NCBI GenBank assembly: GCA_900538885.1
Contig: UQAI01000075.1
Span: 1 to 5,752 of the forward strand
Length of the DNA stretch: 5,752 nt
Direction of reading: 5' to 3'
DNA from: an uncultured Mollicutes bacterium
GTDB lineage: Bacteria > Bacillota_I > Bacilli_A > ML615J-28 > CAG-313
Below are positions 1 through 4,859 of the stretch, piece after piece (position 1 is the first letter of the stretch; each line of letters opens with the position of its first letter). The notes beneath the pieces are model-generated. The model did no database searches and was not told where the DNA came from. It saw only the letters and a program-made list of their open reading frames with translations. The position numbers and the translations under genes are program-made.

Positions 1-75
1 AGATATCCTATATTTTTCTGATATACAGCTTGTTATTATTATACCATATTTTAATTTTTCTTCTTTTACATAAGC
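1..75. other. Gene-free left edge, probable leader of a gene beyond the window
   Basis: No open frame of useful length with a ribosome binding site lies here on either strand. The stretch sits beyond the terminator of the small membrane protein gene and carries an extended -10 promoter on the minus strand (38-46). The bases left of that promoter would be the untranslated leader of the next minus-strand gene. A purine-rich TATAGGAT lies at the very edge and could be its ribosome binding site, but no start codon is visible. Confidence 0.45.
38..46 (-). promoter_or_regulatory. Extended -10 promoter reading out of the left edge
   Basis: On the minus strand this reads TGGTATAAT: a perfect -10 hexamer (38-43) preceded by the TGn extension. 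The -35 position (about 61-66) reads AAAGAA, which is not a match, but extended -10 promoters often do without one. The same TATGGTATAAT string occurs at the lipoprotein promoter (1444-1454), and TGGTAAAAT precedes the YwaF-like pair. Its position just past a terminator fits the start of a new transcription unit. Confidence 0.55.
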
Positions 76-114
76 ACTGAAAAAAAGTTATACCTAAGTT
101 AAAGTATAACTTTT
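76..114 (-). terminator. Intrinsic terminator of the small membrane protein gene
   Basis: An 11-bp perfect stem (83-93 with 104-114) encloses a 10-base loop. On the minus strand it is followed by a run of T (the last pairs plus 80-82). It starts about 8 bases after the TAA of the 122-487 gene. The stem is AT-rich, but its length and perfect pairing make it convincing. T bases on the plus-strand side mean it might also stop transcription from the left. Confidence 0.75.
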
Positions 115-121
115 ACATTTA

Positions 122-487
122 TTAAGCTGGTGAACCAATGAAATTCTTTTGATTTTTTTGAAAATACAATAAACAAATTGCCCCAGCAATTAATAAAGTG
201 CTTCCTAAAAACTTTATTTCATATAATTTTTTCTTATCATCATCTGCTTTTTGTAAAGCATCATAATTTCGAATTCCAAAATATAAATAAATTAGTAAGG
301 TGACTGAGATGGTGAGTTCAAATATTTCATTAGCTTCTTGTTTATATGATGAATCATTTGAATTTAAAAATGCCTTTTCATCATTATCACCAATGATATT
401 CATAATGCTTATTATAATAAATGTACACCAAATTAGATTTTCAAAATCAAGTCTGGCTTGATCATCATCAAAAATCGTCAAAATCAT
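122..487 (-). CDS. Small conserved membrane protein, three predicted helices, function unknown
   Basis: The product has about 121 residues and no function I can name. Counted from the GTG at 490, hydrophobic segments lie at about 19-35, 57-73 and 92-110. They are separated by polar, acidic linkers containing FDDDQARLDFENLIW at the N-terminus and DDDKKKLYEIK before the last helix. The C-terminus is a short FIGSPA tail. The general pattern (IYLYFGIRNY, FLGSTLLIAG, LLYFQ) looks like small membrane proteins I have seen in Bacillota, but no family name comes with confidence. Three in-frame starts compete: GTG 490, ATG 487 and TTG 481. The Shine-Dalgarno GAGGTGAT (486-493) overlaps the first two and is best spaced for the TTG, so the true N-terminus may be three to four residues shorter. 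A terminator separates it from the lipoprotein gene upstream, so it is probably its own unit, although no convincing promoter is visible. The reading frame is well supported; the function is open. Confidence 0.8.
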   Translation of the reverse strand: MILTIFDDDQARLDFENLIWCTFIIISIMNIIGDNDEKAFLNSNDSSYKQEANEIFELTISVTLLIYLYFGIRNYDALQKADDDKKKLYEIKFLGSTLLIAGAICLLYFQKNQKNFIGSPA

Positions 488-493
488 CACCTC
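486..493 (-). promoter_or_regulatory. Shine-Dalgarno overlapping candidate starts
   Basis: On the minus strand this reads GAGGTGAT, an eight-base match to the complement of the 16S rRNA 3' end. GAGG lies 8 bases before TTG 481 and only 2 bases before ATG 487, while GTG 490 is inside the site. Normal spacing therefore favours TTG 481. A start-proximal TATAAT (501-506) lies so close that its transcript would begin almost at this site. Confidence 0.5.
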
Positions 494-543
494 TATAATA
501 ATTATATTAATAAATGCTTTGTTAATTCCTTAATCCAGTTCTT

Positions 544-584
544 AAAGAAAAGAAAAAACGACCAAATATTAATTGATCGTTTTT
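544..584 (-). terminator. Intrinsic terminator overlapping the lipoprotein stop codon
   Basis: The arms 555-565 and 573-583 pair over 11 positions, with one G-T pair, around a 7-base loop. On the minus strand the stem is followed by TTTTTTC-type T-rich sequence down to 544. The upstream arm is coding: it spells the last residues KTIN, and the TAA (569-571) lies in the loop. The plus strand also has a T run after the stem, so the element may work in both directions. Confidence 0.8.
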
Positions 585-1402
585 AAGTCATTAAACATAC
601 TAATATCAGGTTCATCATAACCCGTATAGTAAATTTTTGAATATAAGGTTTGTGTACAATTCATCGTAGTTTTACCAAGGAGTGGTACTTTTTTAACAAT
701 CTTATATTTTTCATTATTTCTAAATGATAATAGTTTAAATGCCTCATCTATATAAATAGTAAGTTCTACTGCCTCATACGTAGGCTCTTCAACAAGGCCA
801 CCAAAAACTTTCATTTGTTTACGAATGTTTTCAGTTGATTGGTCTGGTTTTAAGGTATAAGTAATCATTAATTCATTTTCCGTAAAAGAACGTTTAGAAG
901 AAATGATGTTATTCTCACTTATTACGTAATGAAATACTCCATCATGACTAGGTACAACCCCATAGACTTTACGATAATTCTCGAGATCTTCTCTAATTAA
1001 CCCTTCATCTTTTTTGTCACTATCGTAATAATAAACCCTACTACCATCAACTAATAATTGGTGAGTGTGATTGACTAGTGAAGAGTTTGAAGCAATATCA
1101 TTGTAAAACTTATTATCTTTAAAATAAACTCCCGTATTTGTAGTTTGTGTATAATTAATAACACATTTTGCGGCAGTCTCACCAGTTGTTTCAACATAAT
1201 ACGCATCTTCTAATGCAAGTGTTTCTAGTACCTTGTTAATAATTTCAAGATCAGTATAACCATCAATTTTGGTTGTTTTTTGTGGTAAGTTTTTTTCACC
1301 ACCTGATTCATGATTTTCAGAACAAGATAATAACATTAAGATATTTAAGGTTATGATTGAAACAATTGTTAAGTCAAGAACCTTTTTGTAAGTTTTTTTC
1401 AT
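569..1402 (-). CDS. Secreted lipoprotein, about 277 residues, function unknown
   Basis: A lipoprotein anchored on the outer face of the membrane. From the chosen ATG (1402) the N-terminus is MKKTYKKVLD, then a hydrophobic core and the lipobox LLSC, with the lipidated cysteine at residue 27. A polar linker (SENHESGGEKN) follows. The rest looks like a mostly beta-strand domain with alternating aromatic and polar stretches (GVYFKDNKFY, GSRVYYYDSD, LMITYTLKP, ELTIYIDEAFKLLSF). It resembles in style the LolA/LppX-like lipoproteins that cradle a hydrophobic ligand, but that is a fold guess with no motif behind it. AGAGG (1408-1412) lies 5 bases before this ATG. A TTG further up (1441) would add 13 residues but has no ribosome site and would spoil the signal peptide. 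The gene has its own promoter (1444-1473) overlaid by inverted repeats, and a terminator at its end. No stop signal separates it from the YwaF-like pair upstream, so some read-through is possible. Confidence 0.9.
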   Translation of the reverse strand: MKKTYKKVLDLTIVSIITLNILMLLSCSENHESGGEKNLPQKTTKIDGYTDLEIINKVLETLALEDAYYVETTGETAAKCVINYTQTTNTGVYFKDNKFYNDIASNSSLVNHTHQLLVDGSRVYYYDSDKKDEGLIREDLENYRKVYGVVPSHDGVFHYVISENNIISSKRSFTENELMITYTLKPDQSTENIRKQMKVFGGLVEEPTYEAVELTIYIDEAFKLLSFRNNEKYKIVKKVPLLGKTTMNCTQTLYSKIYYTGYDEPDISMFNDLKTIN

Positions 1403-1443
1403 AAATTCCTCTTCTTTGTTGCTTGTATACTTTAAGCCCAACG

Positions 1444-1473
1444 ATTATACCATAATTCAACAAATTATGTCAT
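1444..1473 (-). promoter_or_regulatory. Promoter of the lipoprotein gene
   Basis: On the minus strand the -35 is ATGACA (1468-1473, five of six matches to TTGACA). The spacer is 18 bases and the -10 is a perfect TATAAT (1444-1449) preceded by TGG, an extended -10. The predicted transcript begins near 1437, leaving a leader of about 35 bases with the AGAGG site. This is one of the best promoters in the window. Confidence 0.75.
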
Positions 1474-1478
1474 AATTT
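1451..1478. promoter_or_regulatory. Overlapping inverted repeats on the lipoprotein promoter, possible operator
   Basis: Three copies of the half-site CATAATT occur: 1451-1457, 1463-1469 (inverted) and 1471-1477. They form two dyads. The first is CATAATT-CAACA-AATTATG (centre 1460). The second is AAATTATG-T-CATAATTT (centre 1470), an 8-1-8 perfect palindrome. The centres are 10 bp apart, about one helical turn. The second dyad covers the -35 box and the first lies in the spacer. A repressor bound here would block polymerase. The second dyad is not followed by a T run, so it is unlikely to be a terminator for the gene pair upstream. In AT-rich DNA such symmetry can arise by chance. Confidence 0.45.
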
Positions 1479-1502
1479 TGCATAGAGCCACCTTACAAAC
1501 AT

Positions 1503-2234
1503 TTATTTTAGCTTTACGAAAATTTCCTTTAGTGTTCTCCCATTTTTAAATTTTTCATATAACACTAAAAAGATAAAATGAGCTATTATCATTACAAGAT
1601 ATACGATATACCATGATGTAAGAACTGGGAGTGATGATATTAATGGTTGATTAATTTGCATTGCTTTTTTAAAGCCAAAGGCATCAAGTTCAATTACCCC
1701 TATTGATGTAACTACACATAATCCAAGAATGAAATATGACCATTTGCTGATGCTTGGTTTCATACCACCAAAGATTAATACCTTAATCATAACTCCAGTC
1801 ATAAAAGTGTGATGCAATAATCCCGTGATTGAACGTGGATCAACAAAAGCTTGTGAGTCCAAGAAATCTGGATATATCATGGTTACTACTCCTCCCACAA
1901 GGCCTAAATAGCCAAGCGAATGAAAAATAAAATTATCTTTTTTACCAAAGATTACGGTAAGTGATAATACTAGTGAACATAATCCACAAAAAGTATTAGG
2001 GAATAAATTAAGCCAAGTATAACCATCTCTTGCTTCAACAACAACATCATTATAAGTAACAAAAATACGATTAAGTAAAATTGTTAAAAACCAAATTATT
2101 CCTTCAATCTTTATTATTAAGTTAATTGTTTTTTCATTAACTTTTTTCTTCTTTAAAATAATATTACTTAATATCATTACAACTACAGCAAGTCCTAAAT
2201 ATATTAAATGTAATCCTCCAAATGTTTTTTCCAT
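1503..2234 (-). CDS. YwaF/TIGR02206-type (TMEM164-like) integral membrane protein, 243 residues
   Basis: A polytopic membrane protein with about seven hydrophobic segments (roughly residues 7-25, 40-58, 78-96, 103-121, 139-157, 165-183, 206-226), the size and topology of B. subtilis YwaF. Family-like marks include N80 and C83 in LFPNTFCGLCSL at the start of helix 3, GYLGLVGGVVTMIYPDF ending helix 4 (Y121, P122), and H141-H142 at the start of helix 5. Human TMEM164, a distant relative, has been reported as an acyltransferase acting on ether phospholipids and dependent on a conserved cysteine. Whether bacterial members do similar chemistry is not established. The start is ATG 2234 with AGGAG, which overlaps the TAG stop of the upstream paralogue; the two genes are 11 bases apart and must be cotranscribed. 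The loop between helices 6 and 7 is short here, unlike in its partner. The family call is by recall of motifs, not by a search. Confidence 0.82.
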   Translation of the reverse strand: MEKTFGGLHLIYLGLAVVVMILSNIILKKKKVNEKTINLIIKIEGIIWFLTILLNRIFVTYNDVVVEARDGYTWLNLFPNTFCGLCSLVLSLTVIFGKKDNFIFHSLGYLGLVGGVVTMIYPDFLDSQAFVDPRSITGLLHHTFMTGVMIKVLIFGGMKPSISKWSYFILGLCVVTSIGVIELDAFGFKKAMQINQPLISSLPVLTSWYIVYLVMIIAHFIFLVLYEKFKNGRTLKEIFVKLK

Positions 2235-2245
2235 AATGTTTTCTC

Positions 2246-3097
2246 CTAATCATTTTCTTTTTTTAATTTTTGTTTAAATGATCTAAAATCATCTTTCATA
2301 TGATTTTTTTCAAATGGCAAATATATTAAAATAGCTAGGCCATATAAAACGACATATGCTGGTAAAACCATCCAAATAATTGGCCAGTATAGTTCTTCTC
2401 CTTTTAATGGTCCACATGGCGCTACTCTAAAGATTTTAGGAACAAACACATCAATTGCCGGTTTAATCGCATCAAACCCATGGGTTGGTCCAAAAATAAA
2501 TGAAGAATTTCGATATCCTCTATCTAAAAGATTATAAATATTTGGTTCAACAAGCCCAGTTGCCATTAGCACTATTTCATTAAATAAAATAATCACTAAC
2601 ACTTCAAAAAATGTGAATGGTACTTTCCATAATCTGTGATAATCAAGTTTATGAAACTCACACTTAACCATTAAAATACTAGATAAAATCAGTACTAGAT
2701 GACAATAATAGCACCTAATGGTTTCAAACGAAAATGCCCCATGACCAACAGCTGGATTTGGATAAACCAAAACACCTAAACCGCCTAAAATACCGAAACA
2801 ATACATATAATCTTTCCATTTATTACTTTTAGTTAAAAAGATAAAAGGGAAAATTAAAGTAGATACTGCACAAATATTTTCAAATGAAACCTTTCTTAAA
2901 GAATATGGTAAATCATTATAATATTCTTTATCAACAAGTTTTAAAAAGTGAAGAATAAAACCTGAAAATAGAATACCTAAAATTATAGTTTTTTGTACTT
3001 TCTTACTTTGTTTTTGGGTAATATAAGTTACTACCCCAATAATAGCTAAAGATAAGATCATATACATAAAATAATAGAAATTGCCAAGTTGTATCAT
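2246..3097 (-). CDS. Second YwaF/TMEM164-like integral membrane protein, 283 residues
   Basis: First gene of the membrane-protein pair and a diverged paralogue of the next one. Hydrophobic segments lie at about 8-26, 37-53, 74-88, 98-113, 128-144, 158-180 and 238-260. It keeps the family-like pattern: NICAVSTLIFP (N74, C76) in helix 3, a GILGGLGVLVYPNP stretch (Y112, P113) ending helix 4, and CHL (H133) in helix 5. It is about 40 residues longer than its partner. Most of the extra length lies between helices 6 and 7 (about 183-236), a loop with aromatic and glycine/proline content including GPTHG and APCGP, which may form an extracytoplasmic cap. The C-terminus is a charged cytoplasmic tail. 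AAGGAG (3105-3110) lies 7 bases before ATG 3097, and an extended -10 promoter lies just upstream. The function is unknown; a lipid-modifying or heteromeric membrane enzyme is only an inference from the distant TMEM164 link. Confidence 0.78.
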   Translation of the reverse strand: MIQLGNFYYFMYMILSLAIIGVVTYITQKQSKKVQKTIILGILFSGFILHFLKLVDKEYYNDLPYSLRKVSFENICAVSTLIFPFIFLTKSNKWKDYMYCFGILGGLGVLVYPNPAVGHGAFSFETIRCYYCHLVLILSSILMVKCEFHKLDYHRLWKVPFTFFEVLVIILFNEIVLMATGLVEPNIYNLLDRGYRNSSFIFGPTHGFDAIKPAIDVFVPKIFRVAPCGPLKGEELYWPIIWMVLPAYVVLYGLAILIYLPFEKNHMKDDFRSFKQKLKKEND

Positions 3098-3137
3098 AGT
3101 CTTACTCCTTCTTTTATTATTTTGTGCAATCTTTACT

Positions 3138-3146
3138 ATTTTACCA
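3138..3146 (-). promoter_or_regulatory. Extended -10 promoter of the YwaF-like pair
   Basis: On the minus strand this reads TGGTAAAAT, a -10 box one base from consensus with a TGn extension. The -35 region (3161-3166, TAGTAA) is weak. Transcription would start near 3131, about 20 bases before the AAGGAG site. A TTGACA at 3203-3208 is also present but has no -10 at usable distance and overlaps the tail of the upstream terminator. Confidence 0.55.
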
Positions 3147-3206
3147 CATGTTTTAAACTTTTACTATTCATTTATTAATTTTTTTGACGAACACCAACAC
3201 TTTGTC

Positions 3207-3239
3207 AATAAAAAGGATAGAAATAACTCATTTCTACCC
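3207..3239 (-). terminator. Strong intrinsic terminator ending the three-gene operon
   Basis: On the minus strand GGGTAGAAAT (3230-3239) pairs with ATTTCTATCC (3215-3224) through ten pairs, one of them G-T, around the loop GAGTT. TTTTTATT follows directly. It lies 14 bases after the TAA of the flavoprotein gene and is the clearest terminator in the window. No T run follows on the plus strand, so it works for the minus strand only. Confidence 0.88.
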
Positions 3240-3253
3240 AAATATTATAAACA

Positions 3254-3871
3254 TTATCTAATAAAATTAGTTGCTTTTCTAGTTTCTCTTTCAGGCATTC
3301 CATATTCATTTTTGCCTAAAGCTATTGACTTCATTAAAAATACCATATTTTTAGCAAGCATTCTCATCGTGTATAATCCTTCTACATCTTCCTCTGCTTC
3401 ACCTTTGTCACGTCCGTGAACACTATTCCAATAATAACTTGAAACAATTGGCATTCCACTAATTGTGAAGTATTTGTTTAATTCATCAAAGGTTGCGGAT
3501 GCACCACCTCGCCTTGCGATAGCAATGCTTGCACCAACTTTCATGGTCAAATCACTTCTATTGCTATAAAACAATCGATCAAGTAATGATATTAAACTAC
3601 CATTTGCTGAAGCATAGTAGACAGGACTTGCAATGACAACACCATCAGCAGCTGCTAGTTTATCATGTAAAGTATTAACAATATCATCAAATACACATTT
3701 TCCAGTTTTATGACAACTACCACATGCAATACAGCCTCTTATATCCATTGTTCCAACTTGAACAACTTCAACTTCAATATTTTCACTTTCAAAAATTTTA
3801 ACCATCTCATTAACGGCTATTGTAGTATTACCATCTTTACGAGGACTACCATTAATCATCAATACATTCAT
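3254..3871 (-). CDS. Flavodoxin-fold NAD(P)H-dependent FMN reductase, iron-sulfur flavoprotein-like
   Basis: A cytosolic flavodoxin-like oxidoreductase of 205 residues, normal length for the family. The N-terminal strand MNVLMING leads into GSPRKDGNT (8-16), the loop that grips the FMN phosphate. CIACGSCHKTGKC (47-59) gives four cysteines spaced CX2CX2CX5C, the compact pattern that holds a [4Fe-4S] cluster in archaeal iron-sulfur flavoproteins (Isf). Next come SPVYYASANGSL (82-93), the second flavin loop and dimer region, and a GGASATFDELNKYF stretch. Members pass electrons from NAD(P)H or ferredoxin to FMN and on to varied acceptors; the substrate here is unknown. Many relatives keep some of these cysteines without a proven cluster, so the cluster is an inference. 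ATG 3871 is chosen because GGAGAAG (3878-3884) sits 6 bases before it; TTG 3886 and ATG 3877 are on or against that site. The gene overlaps the preceding one by 20 bases, so translation is probably coupled, and it ends the operon. Confidence 0.92.
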   Translation of the reverse strand: MNVLMINGSPRKDGNTTIAVNEMVKIFESENIEVEVVQVGTMDIRGCIACGSCHKTGKCVFDDIVNTLHDKLAAADGVVIASPVYYASANGSLISLLDRLFYSNRSDLTMKVGASIAIARRGGASATFDELNKYFTISGMPIVSSYYWNSVHGRDKGEAEEDVEGLYTMRMLAKNMVFLMKSIALGKNEYGMPERETRKATNFIR

Positions 3872-4304
3872 CGTCATCTTCTCCAATTCTATTTAATTCC
3901 ATCCATTCTTTTCTACTGTCTTTAATTTCATCAATAAAAGCAGCAGTTTCTACTAGATCAACTAAATTATGTTTAGCCATTACTTTATAAAATTTGCATA
4001 GCGATGTCATCATTACTCCACATGAATAAGGAGATCCAAGACATTTACGTGGGTAAAAATACTCAAAAAAGTCAAATGCACATTTTAATCCATATGGCAT
4101 GTCATTAACCTCATAAAAGTTCAAATAATCATTTACAAAAAATTCAGCATTACTTAAATGTTTTTCTATTGTTTTTTTGCACAACCCTTCAGCTTCCATT
4201 TCTTTTTTAAATAAGATAAAATATTGTTCATTTTCTTTTATTTTATTATCAATTGCTTGTTGTGCAGTTTCTAGTTTATCTAATAGCATTTTTTCCATTT
4301 TCAT
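3852..4304 (-). CDS. Helical protein of unknown function, second of a tandem paralogue pair
   Basis: 150 residues, soluble and predicted almost wholly helical, with no signal or membrane segment. It begins with a heptad-rich helix (MEKMLLDKLETAQQAIDNKIKENEQ). The core follows: LFKKEMEAEGLCKKTIEKHL (32-51), SNAEFFVNDYLNFYE, LKCAFDFFEYF and SLCKFYKVMAKHNLV. It closes with an acidic tail (GEDDDECIDD). The run EGL-x-KKTI-x-KHLSN resembles the helical SAM-like core-binding domain of tyrosine recombinases, but there is no catalytic domain; similar stand-alone proteins of unknown function occur in Bacillota and methanogens. Cysteines 75, 88, 95 and 103 match those of the upstream paralogue; 42 and 147 are extra. 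About half the residues are identical to the neighbour over 120 positions, so this is a tandem duplication. AAGGA (4310-4314) lies 5 bases before the ATG. The stop codon lies inside the flavoprotein gene. Confidence 0.88.
   Translation of the reverse strand: MKMEKMLLDKLETAQQAIDNKIKENEQYFILFKKEMEAEGLCKKTIEKHLSNAEFFVNDYLNFYEVNDMPYGLKCAFDFFEYFYPRKCLGSPYSCGVMMTSLCKFYKVMAKHNLVDLVETAAFIDEIKDSRKEWMELNRIGEDDDECIDD
3878..3884 (-). promoter_or_regulatory. Ribosome binding site that fixes the flavoprotein start
   Basis: GGAGAAG on the minus strand, 6 bases before ATG 3871. It lies inside the last codons of the upstream gene, which points to coupled translation. It excludes TTG 3886, which overlaps it, and makes ATG 3877 too close. 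Confidence 0.7.
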
Positions 4305-4335
4305 GCAATTCCTTCATTTCATTCAAATTTAGTTA

Positions 4336-4764
4336 TTAATTATCAGTGTTCTCACTTTCTTCATCAATAAATTTAATTAATCCAACCCATTTGTCTTGAT
4401 TAGTTTTAATTTCATTAACAAACTTTTCAGTCATATCAGAATCAACAAAACCATATTTGGCCATTGTTTCATAAAACTTACATAAAGTATCCATCATTTC
4501 CATACAACCATTAGGGTTATTTAAAGCACACTTGTTAGGTAAAAAATCCTCAAAAAAGTCAGTTGCACACTTTAATCTTTCTTCCATATCCCTAATTTCA
4601 TAAAAGTTCAAATAATCATTAACATAAAGTTCAGCATTAGCTAAATGATTTTTTATTTCTCCTACATCTAATCCCTCATCTTCAAGCTCTCTCATAAATA
4701 AAAAGAAATAAGATTCATTTTCTTCTACTTTTCTTTCATATAATTCATCTATATCGTAATCCAT
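4336..4764 (-). CDS. Helical protein of unknown function, first of a tandem paralogue pair
   Basis: 142 residues, acidic and helical, with no signal peptide or membrane helix. It shares the core of the next gene: ENESYFFLFMRELEDEGL (15-32), NHLANAELYVNDYLNFYE, RLKCATDFFEDFLPNKC and DTLCKFYETMAKYGFVD, ending in an acidic EESENTDN tail. It lacks the N-terminal extension of its partner. The four cysteines (66, 79, 87, 95) align with those of the partner with almost the same spacing (12-7-7 against 12-6-7 intervening residues), which hints at metal binding or redox exchange rather than chance. The KKTI motif of the partner is degenerate here (DVGEI). First gene of the operon: AGGAGG (4770-4775) lies 5 bases before the ATG, with a near-consensus promoter just upstream and a 31-base gap to the next gene. 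No function can be named. Confidence 0.88.
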   Translation of the reverse strand: MDYDIDELYERKVEENESYFFLFMRELEDEGLDVGEIKNHLANAELYVNDYLNFYEIRDMEERLKCATDFFEDFLPNKCALNNPNGCMEMMDTLCKFYETMAKYGFVDSDMTEKFVNEIKTNQDKWVGLIKFIDEESENTDN

Positions 4765-4791
4765 ATGTCCCTCCTATAGTTTCATACCATA

Positions 4792-4820
4792 ATTATATAC
4801 TAAACTATTTTTTTTGACAA
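4792..4820 (-). promoter_or_regulatory. Promoter of the paralogue-flavoprotein operon
   Basis: On the minus strand, -35 TTGTCA (4815-4820, five of six matches), a 17-base spacer and a perfect -10 TATAAT (4792-4797). The transcript would start near 4785 with a leader of about 20 bases that holds AGGAGG. This is the most consensus-like housekeeping promoter in the window. A second TGGTATGAA (4781-4789) resembles an extended -10 but would start transcripts inside the ribosome site. Confidence 0.75.
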
Positions 4821-4834
4821 TTAATTTTACTTAC

Positions 4835-4858
4835 GAAAAGAAGACACAAAATGTGTCT
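4835..4858 (-). terminator. Small hairpin after the repeat surface protein, probable terminator
   Basis: On the minus strand AGACACA and TGTGTCT (4852-4858 and 4842-4848) form a perfect 7-bp stem with a 3-base loop, followed by TCTTTTC. It begins one base after the TAG of the surface protein gene. The T tract is short and broken, so it may be a moderate terminator. Confidence 0.6.
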
Positions 4859-4859
4859 C

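Noticed and set aside
1403..1441. Thirteen-residue N-terminal extension of the lipoprotein from TTG 1441
   Set aside because: It has no ribosome site, nearly coincides with the predicted transcript start near 1437, and would put a charged segment before the signal peptide.
1462..1478. Palindrome as a terminator of the YwaF-like pair
   Set aside because: The stem is all AT-type except one pair and is followed by GTTGAATT rather than a T run; it fits an operator better.
3203..3208. Perfect TTGACA as a -35 box for the YwaF-like pair
   Set aside because: No -10-like hexamer lies 16-18 bases downstream, only an A run; it overlaps the tail of the upstream terminator.
3081..3419. Plus-strand open frame of 112 codons with a hydrophobic N-terminus
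   Set aside because: It covers the antisense of the YwaF-like start, a minus-strand promoter and terminator, and the end of the flavoprotein gene. It has no ribosome site, and its hydrophobic look comes from T-rich antisense sequence.
3872..3886. Flavoprotein start at TTG 3886 or ATG 3877
   Set aside because: TTG 3886 overlaps the GGAGAAG site and ATG 3877 directly abuts it; ATG 3871 has proper spacing and gives the usual family N-terminus.
3710..3925. Plus-strand open frame of 71 codons
   Set aside because: Lies wholly antisense to the flavoprotein and paralogue genes, composition dominated by Thr/Asn/Phe, no ribosome binding site.
3852..4764. Paralogue pair as integrases or a mobile element
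   Set aside because: Only a helical core-binding-like domain is present; the recombinase catalytic residues, inverted repeats and attachment sites are absent.
4814..4819. Plus-strand TTGACA as a promoter reading right
   Set aside because: No -10 at the right distance and no plus-strand gene follows; the same bases serve the minus-strand -35.
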